Below, one piece after another: positions 1-8,949 of a stretch of 64,000 bases of DNA. Made by a program: the position numbers and the translations under genes. This DNA is from Ruminococcus sp. Its GTDB lineage: Bacteria > Bacillota > Clostridia > Oscillospirales > Ruminococcaceae. Where the stretch lies: assembly GCA_017626015.1 (NCBI GenBank), contig JAGAJO010000007.1, forward strand, positions 26,948 through 90,947. The letters run 5' to 3'. Within the stretch, counting starts at the first letter, position 1. The number at the start of each line of letters is the position of its first letter. The notes under the pieces are model-generated. The model ran no database searches. It was not told the origin of the DNA and saw only the letters and a list, made by a program, of their open reading frames with translations.

Positions 1-1319
1 AGATCGCTTATCATGACCGCTGCGGGGGTTTCGATCATCGCCCCGATCTCCACATCGGAATTAAACGGGATACCCTGCTCCAGCAGTTCCTCCTTGACGC
101 TTTCAGTTATCTTCTTGACCTGTCTTATTTCTTCCACGTCTATTATCATAGGTATAAGTATAGCAAGCTGTCCGTAAACCGACGCTCTGTATAAGGCTCT
201 CAGCTGGGTGCGGAATATATCCTGTCTTTCAAGACAAACTCTTACAGCCCTGAACCCCATTGCAGGATTAAGCTCCTTATCCAGGCCGAAATAGCCTACG
301 TTTTTATCGGCTCCTATATCCAAAGTCCTTATTACGACACGCTTTCCCTTCATATCCTCCACTACCCTGCGGTAGTTGTAAAACAGCTCTTCCTCGTCAG
401 GAAAGCTTTCACGCTGCAAATACATAAATTCGCTTCGGAAAAGTCCCACGCCCCCGGCATCGTTTTCAATAGCAAACGGTATGTCGGACAAGCTGCCCAG
501 ATTGGCGTAAACGGCAAATTCTCTGCCGTCTCTGGTGATGTTCTTTCTGCCCTTGAGCCTTCTCAGAAGCTCTTTCTTTCTGCCCTCCTCGTCCTCCTTA
601 TGCTCCAGCATTTTCACGGTTTTCTCGTCAGGCTCTATATAAAGGTTTCCGCTGTATCCGTCTACAACAGCGTATTTACCGTCATACTCGTCTGTGAGAG
701 CTTCTCCCATGCCTATAAGCGCAGGAATATTCATAGTTTTGGCAAGTATTGCCGTATGTGAATTTGTAGAGCCTCCGCTGGTACAGAATGCTGCTACCTT
801 TGTCTTGTCAAGAGTAACCGTTTCACTTGGAAGCAGATCGTCAGCGCAGATAATCGACATTCCTTCCAGACTGAACGTATTTCCCGAACGGTTTTGTATA
901 TGTCTTATGATCCTGTCCGAAACGTCGTTTACGTCCGCCTGCCGCTCCTTGATATAATCCGAATCCATATTGGAAAGCATATCTGAAAATTTCTGTGCGG
1001 TGCGGGCTACGGCATAATCGGCGTTGTAACGCTTAATTAATATGTAATCCGCGATCAATCTTTCGTACTGATTGTCATTGAGTATCATCTGATGTATATA
1101 AAAGATCTGGGCATCGTTCTTGCCGATCTCTTCCTTCGCCTGCTCGTAAAGCTCATTAAGCTCTTCCATAGCTTCGCTTTTGGCAAGGATATATCTGTCC
1201 CATTCCCTTTCGGGATCACTTACTTTAAGCTTGCTTATTAATACTTCATCACGGTGATAATAAGAGATAACTCCTCTGGCAATTCCTCCGAAAACCGGTC
1301 TGCCTTTGATTATGGTCAT
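1..1319 (-). CDS. ptsI: PTS enzyme I (phosphoenolpyruvate-protein phosphotransferase), 5' part; runs off the window
   Basis: Cytosolic enzyme I takes the phosphate from PEP and passes it to HPr, the first step of PTS sugar uptake. About 439 codons are visible; the C-terminal third (rest of the PEP-binding barrel) lies beyond base 1. The protein opens MTIIKGRPVFGGIARG. The phosphorylated histidine is about residue 188 in GGSTNSHTAILAK, close to the family pattern GG(R)TSHTAI. VVIRTLDIGADK and NPAMGFRAVRVCLERQD from the barrel follow. The ATG at 1319 has GGAGG about 11 nt upstream. A TATAAT-like box at 1382-1387 (minus) may be its -10. HPr is not adjacent. Family call is sure. Confidence 0.95.
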   Translation of the reverse strand, partial: MTIIKGRPVFGGIARGVISYYHRDEVLISKLKVSDPEREWDRYILAKSEAMEELNELYEQAKEEIGKNDAQIFYIHQMILNDNQYERLIADYILIKRYNADYAVARTAQKFSDMLSNMDSDYIKERQADVNDVSDRIIRHIQNRSGNTFSLEGMSIICADDLLPSETVTLDKTKVAAFCTSGGSTNSHTAILAKTMNIPALIGMGEALTDEYDGKYAVVDGYSGNLYIEPDEKTVKMLEHKEDEEGRKKELLRRLKGRKNITRDGREFAVYANLGSLSDIPFAIENDAGGVGLFRSEFMYLQRESFPDEEELFYNYRRVVEDMKGKRVVIRTLDIGADKNVGYFGLDKELNPAMGFRAVRVCLERQDIFRTQLRALYRASVYGQLAILIPMIIDVEEIRQVKKITESVKEELLEQGIPFNSDVEIGAMIETPAAVMISD

Positions 1320-1544
1320 GAACGCTGTCACCTCCGGATCAGCTGCGAAAGTCTCCGCACCGATCTTTTATCTATACTATTATTATAGCATTTTATACAT
1401 GATCTAAAAGTAAATCCAGACTTTTTTTACATTTCTTTAATAATTTTCGTAACTAGAATTAAATTTTCAGGTCTGTTTTTATGCATATTGCTGAATTTTT
1501 ATTAACAATTACCTGCAAAAGTAGTACAATTTTTAGATAAACTG

Positions 1545-1583
1545 CAAAAAAAGTCCCCGGATCATACTCAGATCTGAGGACTT
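1545..1583 (-). terminator. Intrinsic terminator after the ABC permease gene
   Basis: On the minus strand an AGTCC.C / G.GGACT stem is followed by a run of seven T residues. It lies about 25 nt beyond the stop codon of the permease gene. Confidence 0.75.
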
Positions 1584-1606
1584 CGGTCTTTATTATCACA
1601 GAAAAG

Positions 1607-2941
1607 CTAAACTGATTTTTTTGTAAAGCCGTCCCATGCCGTAAGGATAAATACCGCCATATGAGCTATAAGTACTGCAACAGCAAATCCTACAGTGTGC
1701 TGCGGGAACATTGAATTTCCCTGAGAGATCGCAAGCAGATCGGTATTGGCAAAAAGGAAATACCTTGCCCAGTCAACACCTAGCTGTGAAAGCACCATTA
1801 CGATCGTGTTTCCGGCAAACATCATAAAAACTCCGGCGCCGACAGCCAATGCACTGCTTCTGATAAGAGAAGAAATAGCAAAGGCAAAGGTAGCCATTAC
1901 AACTGTTTCAACACTGGCAATAGCAAATGCCCTGACGGCGTACAAAAACGAATTCATGCTCTGTACCTCTCCGTCCGCAACATAAAGATAAGGATCGTTG
2001 ATACCTGCAAATCCGTGAATTATACCTACAGCCGGGATACAAAGAACAAACAGCAGTACGGTAAGAATATATCCCATTGTGATGACCGTAAAATACTTGG
2101 ACATAAGTATCTTCCAGCGCTTTACGGGATTGATAAGCAGAAATTTTATAGTTCCCTGGTGAAATTCCGAAGCAACCGAACCTCCTGCAATGATTATCAT
2201 TATCATGCTTATTACGGTTACAAGCATAGGCGTTTGCATAAACACATTAAAGAACCTTACGCCGTTTCTGAGATCCATATTCATGATATTCGTCATATCT
2301 GCCGTGTTTTCGTATATCTCGTTCTCCAGCTGATACATACCGAGTGTTACGGTATCCTCATAAGCAGATTTTTCAGCGGATTCCTCTGAGCCTGCATACT
2401 CCAGTCCCATTTTTGCTTCGTCGATCTTATCTATAAGAGCGTTCTGCTTGTCGAATTTTTCGCTCATATCTATACCATGGTCAAGACGGTACTGATATCC
2501 CCATTTTTCCGATTCTGACGAGGCGGTTCTTATCTTAAGGCTGCAGTAGCCTCTCCAATCATTAGTCTTTATGTAAATAAGAAGCTCTGACGCCTGTGCC
2601 GCATCAAGCTCGGATATTTCCTCAGCCGCAGCGCATCTCCAGTCTTCATAGCCCGCATCGCAGTCTATAAGCGCCTGATATGCTTTTATCTGGATTTCAT
2701 AGCCCTCCGGCTTGGTCTGCTCCAGCCAGCTTATCTGCTCCTCATACTCGTCGACAGCGCTGTAGTCATCTGAAAAATACTCCATTTCTGCCTGCGATGT
2801 TTTTTCCGCCACAAGAGCGATCAGAGAAAGTCCGAAGGCAGAAATTACGATAAGTCCCAGAAGTATTTTCGTAGAAAGCTTTTTTAATATTTTTATGTAC
2901 TCATTTTTCACAAGACCGAAAAATCTAGCCAATCTGACCAT
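1607..2941 (-). CDS. ABC-2 type exporter permease
   Basis: Membrane subunit of an ABC exporter; the substrate cannot be told from sequence. About 444 aa. A first membrane segment near residues 20-42 is followed by a long, charged outer loop of about 180 residues rich in Glu, Asp and Tyr. Some five more hydrophobic segments lie in the C-terminal half, including GGSVASEFHQGTIKFLLINP, typical of ABC-2 permeases. The gene overlaps the ATPase gene by 17 nt, which supports coupled translation. The ATG at 2941 sits directly on the GGAAGGAG motif. An in-frame TTG at 2932 has a better 9-nt spacing and may be the true start. A start further upstream would overlap the ATPase gene by over 100 nt and has no SD. 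Confidence 0.85.
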   Translation of the reverse strand: MVRLARFFGLVKNEYIKILKKLSTKILLGLIVISAFGLSLIALVAEKTSQAEMEYFSDDYSAVDEYEEQISWLEQTKPEGYEIQIKAYQALIDCDAGYEDWRCAAAEEISELDAAQASELLIYIKTNDWRGYCSLKIRTASSESEKWGYQYRLDHGIDMSEKFDKQNALIDKIDEAKMGLEYAGSEESAEKSAYEDTVTLGMYQLENEIYENTADMTNIMNMDLRNGVRFFNVFMQTPMLVTVISMIMIIIAGGSVASEFHQGTIKFLLINPVKRWKILMSKYFTVITMGYILTVLLFVLCIPAVGIIHGFAGINDPYLYVADGEVQSMNSFLYAVRAFAIASVETVVMATFAFAISSLIRSSALAVGAGVFMMFAGNTIVMVLSQLGVDWARYFLFANTDLLAISQGNSMFPQHTVGFAVAVLIAHMAVFILTAWDGFTKKSV

Positions 2942-3878
2942 CTCCTTCCCCGTTTTCCGTAAGTGTGATAAATACGTCTTCAAGCTTTTTATTATCCTTG
3001 CGGTGTACAGTGTAAAGACTTGCTCCGCCCCTGACAAGCTTTGCGTTTACAGCGGCTATAATTTCCCTCTCGGCGTCTGCGGGAACACGTACTATCAGGT
3101 TTCCGTCCTCCTGCTTGACTGTTGTATCAGGAAGATCGATAAGCGAGACTGCCTTCTCTGCGTTATCGGTCTCGATAACGTACTCCGCCATACCGCCGAT
3201 GTTCTGATTTATAAGCTGTTCCATGGAATATGTGCCTATCATTTTTCCGCCGGAAATTATTCCGACTCTGTCGCACATAAGCTCCATTTCGCTCATAAGG
3301 TGGGAGGATACCACTACGCATACGCCCTCCTCATGTGCAATATGCTTAAGAACGTCTCTCAGCTCCTTGATACCCTGAGGGTCGAGACCGTTTGTAGGCT
3401 CATCAAGTATCAGCAGTCTGGGTCTGTGAATAAGCGCCTGAGCCACTCCCAGCCTTTGACGCATTCCAAGCGAATACTTTGAAACCTTTTCATTTATACG
3501 GTTTGACAGCCTTACCATACCAACGACCTCGGCAATGCGTTTTTCGTCTGTGATCCCTCTCATTCTGGCATACTGCATAAGGTTTTCACGTCCCGTGAGG
3601 TACTTATACATCTCCGGATTTTCAACGATACCGCCGACATTTGCCATAGCAGGCTCAAATTCCTTTATAATATCGTGACCGCACACGCTTATCTCACCGC
3701 TGTCAAGAGAAAGCAGTCCCACGACTATTTTTATGGTAGTTGTCTTTCCGGCTCCGTTAGGGCCAAGAAATCCGAATACCTCTCCGCCCAGGCACTGCAT
3801 ATCTATATCATGAAGGATATGCTTTTTCCCAAGGGTCTTATTAAGTCCCTTAATGCTCAGTACAGCTTCCTTATCCAA
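2925..3878 (-). CDS. ABC transporter ATP-binding protein (ABC-2 exporter)
   Basis: ATPase that powers the adjacent permease. About 317 aa. Walker A is GPNGAGKTT, the signature is YSLGMRQRLGV, Walker B is LLILDEPTNGLDPQG, and the switch His is in VVVSSHLMSEME. The C-terminal 80 residues form the extension common in drug, lantibiotic and sodium exporters. I chose the TTG at 3878, which has GAGGAGGCGGAG upstream and overlaps the stop of the preceding gene by 8 nt. An ATG further up would add an Arg/Lys-rich stretch that is only the antisense-frame reading of the upstream gene's acidic tail. Confidence 0.9.
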   Translation of the reverse strand: MDKEAVLSIKGLNKTLGKKHILHDIDMQCLGGEVFGFLGPNGAGKTTTIKIVVGLLSLDSGEISVCGHDIIKEFEPAMANVGGIVENPEMYKYLTGRENLMQYARMRGITDEKRIAEVVGMVRLSNRINEKVSKYSLGMRQRLGVAQALIHRPRLLILDEPTNGLDPQGIKELRDVLKHIAHEEGVCVVVSSHLMSEMELMCDRVGIISGGKMIGTYSMEQLINQNIGGMAEYVIETDNAEKAVSLIDLPDTTVKQEDGNLIVRVPADAEREIIAAVNAKLVRGGASLYTVHRKDNKKLEDVFITLTENGEGDGQIG

Positions 3879-4587
3879 CGCTCTCCGCCTCCTCTCCGAT
3901 ATCGTCCGTCTCTTCCTCCGAGCTGCCGCTTTCAGCAGCTTCCTCATCCTCATTCTCTTCCTCATTCGGCGCTTCCTCAAGAACGTCGTTATGTACGTCG
4001 TAGAAGCCGTCCTGCATACCGGCTATTTTCCAGCCCTCTGAGGTCTCCAGCATATAGAATGAGGCCCTTCCGTCGAAGGTCACCTTGCTTTTTGCTGCGT
4101 TAGTTACAGACGGTTCTCCGTAAAAACTGTCAGCCAGGAAATTTATCCCCCAGAAATTCATATAGATCGGAGACTCTCCTGTATATTCATAATACAGGGA
4201 ATACTCAAACTCAACGTTTGCACCGTTGCTTCCGCTTTTTGAAACGGAAATATTTTTCACCTCTGCAGCGGCTTTGGTTATCTCTCCGTCACCGCCTTTA
4301 CTGTTATAATTGATTTCCCTCAGCACGTCCTGTTTCTTATATGAATAGTCGTTTTCATTGGTATAATCCGTCATATAGGTGCTGACAAAATTCCTCCACC
4401 TTCCCTCAAGCTTTTCCTGCTCGGCAGCATTGGATTCCGCCAGCGCACATAAGCTTTCCTTGACCGTGTCTTCGATATCCGGGACATTTTTCTTGAAATC
4501 CGAATTTTCCTTGACAACGTAAACTGCCGTACCTATTATAAGCGCTCCGCCCAGAATAAGCCCGCGGTTTAAATTTCTTAGCTTCAT
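3871..4587 (-). CDS. Membrane-anchored extracytoplasmic protein of the ABC-2 operon, family not recognised
   Basis: A 238-aa protein with one N-terminal membrane segment (about residues 9-25) and an outer domain rich in Tyr, Asn and Ser. It ends in a very acidic tail (about residues 205-238, runs of Glu and Asp). It is first in a three-gene operon with an ABC-2 ATPase and permease, so it may be an accessory or sensing subunit; that is inferred from position only. SD AGAAAGGA lies about 9 nt before the ATG. The promoter at 4632-4660 fits. I do not recognise the family. Confidence 0.75.
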   Translation of the reverse strand: MKLRNLNRGLILGGALIIGTAVYVVKENSDFKKNVPDIEDTVKESLCALAESNAAEQEKLEGRWRNFVSTYMTDYTNENDYSYKKQDVLREINYNSKGGDGEITKAAAEVKNISVSKSGSNGANVEFEYSLYYEYTGESPIYMNFWGINFLADSFYGEPSVTNAAKSKVTFDGRASFYMLETSEGWKIAGMQDGFYDVHNDVLEEAPNEEENEDEEAAESGSSEEETDDIGEEAESVG

Positions 4588-4631
4588 ATCAGTCGTTCCT
4601 TTCTTTTGATCTATAGGATCACTATAGTGTG

Positions 4632-4660
4632 ATTATATCATCTCTTAAATATCAAGTCAA
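4632..4660 (-). promoter_or_regulatory. Sigma-A type promoter of the ABC-2 exporter operon
   Basis: Minus strand: TTGACT (4660-4655), a 17-nt spacer, then TATAAT (4637-4632). It lies about 45 nt upstream of the first gene. Confidence 0.75.
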
Positions 4661-4787
4661 CACAATTAAGAAATATTTAAGAAAGCGTTAAGTCATTCAT
4701 AGGACTTGCCGCAGTCAGCATAGAATTTAATGGGGTGAAGGAAACGGCGTTTTATCGGCATATGCGGAAAACGCCGTAAGCCCCGAC

Positions 4788-4820
4788 AAAATAACGCAGC
4801 CGTTATAAGATCCGACTGCG
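4788..4820 (-). terminator. Probable terminator after the DUF4317-like gene
   Basis: Minus strand: a 7-bp stem (CGCAGTC/GGCTGCG, one wobble pair) followed by TTATTTTG. A second, stronger hairpin (GGCGTTTT/AAAACGCC, 4746-4779) lies just beyond, without a T-run. Confidence 0.5.
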
Positions 4821-4830
4821 CCGTTACATA

Positions 4831-5958
4831 TCATTCTATTTTCGTCTCCAGACCGTTTATGGAGATCTCAGGATCGTCAAGAGCGATAACAAGGCATCTC
4901 CTGCCGTCAATGACCTGTGTTTTTACCTTACCCACTGCGTCCTTGCCGATATTCACGGTAATACTGGGTACGGTAAGCACCGTCTTTTTATCCACAAGAT
5001 TGACCGCCGTCATAGGCTTGTCCCCCATGTGCTTATCATACACCTTGGGGAGATTTTCAAGCTTTTCCTGACTAACTCCCGCCTCCCACAATATGGAGGA
5101 AAGCTTATTGTTGTCGATAGTGGTGACCTCCGTCTCGTGTGCGTTCTGATCGATGATCGTCTGGATCTTTTCATTTACCGTGGTAATCAGGTCGTAGTCA
5201 AGCTCCTCTCCGCAGACGTTGTTCAGGATCGAATGAAAGGTCTCTTTTTCGCTCTGTCCCGTCATGACAAATTCACAGCCTAGAAACTCCTCGATAAAAG
5301 ACGTGTTCGGCTTTTTGGCATTCTTGGTGTAATACATAACGCCGTTGACGTCCGCCGCCCTGTCGTTGAAAAGCGGGTACAGAAAACCGTCGGTGGGAAA
5401 CTCGACTATTCTGTCGGAGCCTTCCTTTTTTGCGATAGAATTGCTGGTCTCGTCGTAAATAAGACCATCGATACGCAGATTTACCGGACAAACGGCAGTA
5501 ATAATAAAGCTGTAATCGCTTTCCGCCTCCTCATCAAGATCTCCGGACTTATTCTTGTTGAACACCGAATATGTACAATGTGCGGCAAATACCGAATAGG
5601 TCGAAATATACTCAACCTTTTCCGTAACAGCGTTAAGGAACTCGTCCACCGTCTCTTCATCGTTAAATCTGCTTTTCAAAACCTTATACAGAAACTGCTG
5701 AGAACCGCCCTCAAGATAAGCGTCTCTCGGGAACGAATATTCCAGCAGATTTGCGCCGATCCTTCCGCTGAGGACTTTTTTCAGGTTTGCCATTATCAGC
5801 TCGCTTTCGTCCTGCGGAATAATGCTGTAAAGCTGATTTGTCTTGCATTTTATATTTTTTTCAGCGTCCACGAATGCGGTAATTACACGGTTTACGGTGA
5901 AAAATCCGCAGTCGTCGCTGAAGTTCTTTTTTATCTCGTTTATTTCCTTCTTATTCAT
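4831..5958 (-). CDS. DUF4317 family protein
   Basis: A cytosolic protein of about 375 aa with no signal peptide or membrane segment. It opens MNKKEINEIKKNFS. The N-terminal part (CGFFTVNRVITAFVDAEKN) and overall plan match what I know as DUF4317, found mainly in Clostridia and of unknown function. The ATG at 5958 sits 7 nt after GGAGG; another ATG two codons earlier is too close to that SD. It appears to be a single-gene unit between gap and the exporter operon. Confidence 0.7.
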   Translation of the reverse strand: MNKKEINEIKKNFSDDCGFFTVNRVITAFVDAEKNIKCKTNQLYSIIPQDESELIMANLKKVLSGRIGANLLEYSFPRDAYLEGGSQQFLYKVLKSRFNDEETVDEFLNAVTEKVEYISTYSVFAAHCTYSVFNKNKSGDLDEEAESDYSFIITAVCPVNLRIDGLIYDETSNSIAKKEGSDRIVEFPTDGFLYPLFNDRAADVNGVMYYTKNAKKPNTSFIEEFLGCEFVMTGQSEKETFHSILNNVCGEELDYDLITTVNEKIQTIIDQNAHETEVTTIDNNKLSSILWEAGVSQEKLENLPKVYDKHMGDKPMTAVNLVDKKTVLTVPSITVNIGKDAVGKVKTQVIDGRRCLVIALDDPEISINGLETKIE

Positions 5959-6050
5959 TGTCATACCTCCGGATCCGCAATTTTTTTCAAACAGATTTAT
6001 TATAACATAACACGGCAGATTTTTCAAGAGAAATTTTATCCGTAAAAAAC

Positions 6051-6080
6051 AAAAAAGAACCGCCCGAAAACGGACGGTTC
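6051..6080 (-). terminator. Intrinsic terminator of gap
   Basis: Minus strand: GAACCGTCCG-TTTT-CGGGCGGTTC (one wobble pair) followed by six T residues, 20 nt after the gap stop codon. Confidence 0.9.
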
Positions 6081-6099
6081 CTGAAATTATCTACGGTAA

Positions 6100-7137
6100 T
6101 TATGCAAGCTCAGCAAAATACTTGATAGTTCTTACCATCTGGGATGTGTAAGAATTCTCGTTATCGTACCAAGAAACTACCTGAACCTCATAAAGATCGT
6201 CAGCGATCTTGGAAACCATTGTCTGAGTAGCGTCAAACAGAGAACCGTATCTCATACCGATAACATCGGAAGAAACGATAGGATCCTCGTTGTAGCCGAA
6301 GGACTCGGAAGCGGCAGCCTTCATAGCTGCATTGATCTCTTCCTTTGTAACGTCAGCCTTCTTAACAACAGCTGTAAGGATAGTTGTAGAACCTGTAGGA
6401 ACAGGAACTCTCTGAGCAGAGCCGATAAGCTTGCCGTTAAGCTCAGGGATAACAAGACCGATAGCCTTAGCAGCACCTGTAGAGTTAGGAACAATGTTAG
6501 CTGCGCCTGCTCTTGCTCTTCTCATGTCGCCCTTTCTGTGAGGACCGTCAAGGATCATCTGATCGCCTGTGTAAGCGTGGATTGTGGACATGATTCCGCT
6601 CTGGATAGGAGCATAGTCGTTAAGAGCCTTAGCCATAGGTGCAAGACAGTTTGTTGTGCAGGAAGCTGCGGAAATGATCTGATCGTCAGCAGTAAGAGTG
6701 TTCTCATTTACAGAGAATACGATAGTCTTAAGATCGTTGCCGGCAGGAGCAGAGATAACAACCTTCTTAGCGCCTGCATTGATGTGAGCCATGCTCTTGT
6801 CCTTAGAGCAGTAGAAACCTGTGCACTCGAGAACAACGTCAACGCCGATCTCGCCCCAAGGAAGCTTGGAAGCGTCAGCCTCTTTATAAATAGTAAGAGT
6901 CTTGCCGTCAACAGTGATAGTGTTTGCCTCGTCGTCAGCCTCTACCGTGTGAAGATTTTCACCGATTCTTCCGCAGTATCCGCCCTGAGCGGTATCATAC
7001 TTAAGAAGATTTGCAAGCATTGAAGGCTTTGTAAGATCGTTGATTGCAACTACCTCATAGCCCTCTGCGCCGAACATCTGTCTGAATGCCAGACGTCCGA
7101 TACGTCCAAAACCATTAATTGCGACTTTAACTGCCAT
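6100..7137 (-). CDS. gap: Glyceraldehyde-3-phosphate dehydrogenase, type I
   Basis: Glycolytic enzyme oxidising glyceraldehyde-3-phosphate to 1,3-bisphosphoglycerate. 345 aa, a normal length. The N-terminal Rossmann motif is INGFGRIGR. Asp34 (AINDL) is the residue expected for NAD rather than NADP. The catalytic Cys160 is in [13 protein letters not shown], and the phosphate site [10 protein letters not shown] follows. The ATG at 7137 has AGGAGG about 9 nt upstream. An ATG 15 codons earlier would add a tail without family support. It has its own promoter (7171-7199) and terminator, so it is monocistronic here. Confidence 0.98.
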   Translation of the reverse strand: MAVKVAINGFGRIGRLAFRQMFGAEGYEVVAINDLTKPSMLANLLKYDTAQGGYCGRIGENLHTVEADDEANTITVDGKTLTIYKEADASKLPWGEIGVDVVLECTGFYCSKDKSMAHINAGAKKVVISAPAGNDLKTIVFSVNENTLTADDQIISAASCTTNCLAPMAKALNDYAPIQSGIMSTIHAYTGDQMILDGPHRKGDMRRARAGAANIVPNSTGAAKAIGLVIPELNGKLIGSAQRVPVPTGSTTILTAVVKKADVTKEEINAAMKAAASESFGYNEDPIVSSDVIGMRYGSLFDATQTMVSKIADDLYEVQVVSWYDNENSYTSQMVRTIKYFAELA

Positions 7138-7170
7138 AATTAATATACCTCCTAAAAATTTTCTTATATT

Positions 7171-7199
7171 ATTATACACCATATGTCAGAAGATTTCAA
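7171..7199 (-). promoter_or_regulatory. Promoter of gap
   Basis: Minus strand: TTGAAA (7199-7194), 17-nt spacer, TATAAT (7176-7171). About 35 nt upstream of the gap start. Confidence 0.75.
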
Positions 7200-7310
7200 G
7201 TGTTTTTCCAAAAAAAACTCCAATATTTTTTCTGCGTAATAATTTTTTTTCATTTCTTCCGCCGTGAGGTGATAGAATTATGAAAATTTCGTCAGACGGA
7301 TAATTTATGC

Positions 7311-7339
7311 TTGACTTGACAGTGAAATTAGTGTATAAT
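7311..7339 (+). promoter_or_regulatory. Promoter of the PrsA-like lipoprotein gene
   Basis: TTGACT (7311-7316), 17-nt spacer, TATAAT (7334-7339). It is divergent from the gap promoter. Confidence 0.75.
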
Positions 7340-7391
7340 GTATTAGTTAAAGTCTGATTTGGCTATAAATTCGGAAAGGATTTGAAAATAA

Positions 7392-8771
7392 ATGGCAATG
7401 TTAAAAAAGATCGCGGCATTTGCAGCTGCTGCCGCTATGACGTTCAGCCTTGCCGGCTGTACCGACACCAGCTATGTTATGACCTACGGAGACGAAAAGA
7501 TCAATGCGGGCGTTTATCTTTATAATATGTATAATGAAATGTCCTCTCAGATAGCGATGCTTTATTATATGCAGGGCATCACCGATAAGTATTTCGATCA
7601 GGAGATCGAGGGCAAGAAATTTGCGGATTACCTCAACGATAAGGCAATGCAGGCAACCAAGGAATATGCAGCAGTCGTTTCTCAGTTTGAGGAGCTTGGG
7701 CTGGAGCTTACGGAGGACGAGATAAAGGAGATAAGCGACAATGCAAGGGATCTGTGGCAAAGCAGCGGCGAGCTTTACGAGAAGGAGGGTATCTCCAAGG
7801 ATTCGGCAAAGCTTGTCATGAAAGCAGCAAAAATGCGTGAAAAGATCTTTGATTATTACTACGCCGAGGGCGGTACCGAAGAGGTAACCAACGCCGATAT
7901 CGAAAGCTACCTTAACGAAAATTATATCAGATACAAAACTATTTCCATATCCAAAAGCACCAACGAGGACAAAGCTGCAGCTGAGGAGGAGGATAAGGAA
8001 AGCGAGGCTCTCAGGGACGAATACCTCGCCAAAGCAGAGGGACTTTCATTTGAGGAATTTGATTCCGTTATCGACGAATACAACGATTATCTTGCCAAAA
8101 AAGCAGAAGAAGAAAGCGCCGGCAGCAGCACGGACGATACCTCCTCAGAAATCGCAGATGAAAGCTCAGCTGCCGACAGCAGCTCTTCCGAGCCCGAGCC
8201 TGTAAGCGCAGCCGAAGAAGCTACGGAAGCTCCCGAGGCAGATCTCAGCTCTGCTGACAGCTTCTCTGATGATACCGTAATGTCCGAAGGGGATTTTTCG
8301 GATGACAGTGCAGTTGATTTCAGCGACATTTCAGACAGCAGCATGGCAGGATCAGATGATTCCGCTGCGGAGGATATTTCAGGTGATACCGCAGATTCCG
8401 CCGCCGAGGATCCGTATGTAAACGAAACGATGTTCAACTACGGCGGTATGGACGATGAAACCAAGGATTCAAACAGCGGAAAGCTTGCGGAAAAGGTAAA
8501 TTCCATGACGGTCGGTGTTGCCACCTCCTACGAGGACGAAAGCAGCTACTATATCGTTATAAAGGGCGACATTACCGAAAGAAGTGCAGAATACGCTTCA
8601 AAAAACAAGACAAACATGGTCAAGGAAATGAAAGCTGACGACTTCCAGGAAAAGCTCGACGGCTGGATAGAGGAACTGGGGATCAAGGAAAATAAGGACG
8701 CCATCAAGAGATATACTCCCGAAACAATGTACGAGAGACAGCAAGAGTATAATAAGGACAACCAAAAATAA
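7392..8771 (+). CDS. SurA/PrsA-like lipoprotein (putative extracytoplasmic foldase)
   Basis: A 459-aa lipoprotein. The signal peptide ends in the lipobox SLAGC, with Cys23 as the lipidated residue. The next 200 residues are helical and charged, like the N-terminal chaperone part of SurA/PrsA proteins (LTEDEIKEIS; VTNADIESYLNENYIRYKTI). Residues of about 235-345 are an acidic low-complexity Ser/Asp/Glu/Ala insert. A C-terminal segment of about 100 residues follows. I see no convincing parvulin active site, so foldase activity is uncertain and it may be only a chaperone. The SD AAAGGA is 11 nt from the first ATG; an ATG two codons on is also possible. Confidence 0.7.
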   Translation: MAMLKKIAAFAAAAAMTFSLAGCTDTSYVMTYGDEKINAGVYLYNMYNEMSSQIAMLYYMQGITDKYFDQEIEGKKFADYLNDKAMQATKEYAAVVSQFEELGLELTEDEIKEISDNARDLWQSSGELYEKEGISKDSAKLVMKAAKMREKIFDYYYAEGGTEEVTNADIESYLNENYIRYKTISISKSTNEDKAAAEEEDKESEALRDEYLAKAEGLSFEEFDSVIDEYNDYLAKKAEEESAGSSTDDTSSEIADESSAADSSSSEPEPVSAAEEATEAPEADLSSADSFSDDTVMSEGDFSDDSAVDFSDISDSSMAGSDDSAAEDISGDTADSAAEDPYVNETMFNYGGMDDETKDSNSGKLAEKVNSMTVGVATSYEDESSYYIVIKGDITERSAEYASKNKTNMVKEMKADDFQEKLDGWIEELGIKENKDAIKRYTPETMYERQQEYNKDNQK

Positions 8772-8788
8772 AGCATATCGGATATCAA

Positions 8789-8817
8789 ACGGGTGAGCCA
8801 ACGGTTCGCCCGTTTTT
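8789..8817 (+). terminator. Intrinsic terminator after the PrsA-like gene
   Basis: ACGGGTGAGCC-AAC-GGTTCGCCCGT stem with two wobble pairs, followed by TTTTT. Confidence 0.9.
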
Positions 8818-8884
8818 ATGGGCTTATTGTAGAAAATGCTCATAAATTTCTCACTTATGCCGGTTCTGTTTTCTTACTTTGACG

Positions 8885-8913
8885 TTGAATAAATCCGGGA
8901 AAAGTTGTATAAT
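8885..8913 (+). promoter_or_regulatory. Promoter of the MATE transporter gene
   Basis: TTGAAT (8885-8890), 17-nt spacer, TATAAT (8908-8913). Translation starts at 8950, so the leader is short. Confidence 0.7.
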
Positions 8914-8949
8914 ATCATTGGATCAAAGAAATTGAAAGAGGTTTTGAGA

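Noticed and set aside
2895-3482. Plus-strand frame over the ABC ATPase
   Set aside because: Antisense to a gene with full Walker and signature motifs.
8087-8437. Ser/Ala-rich minus-strand frame in the PrsA-like gene
   Set aside because: Mirror image of the acidic low-complexity insert.
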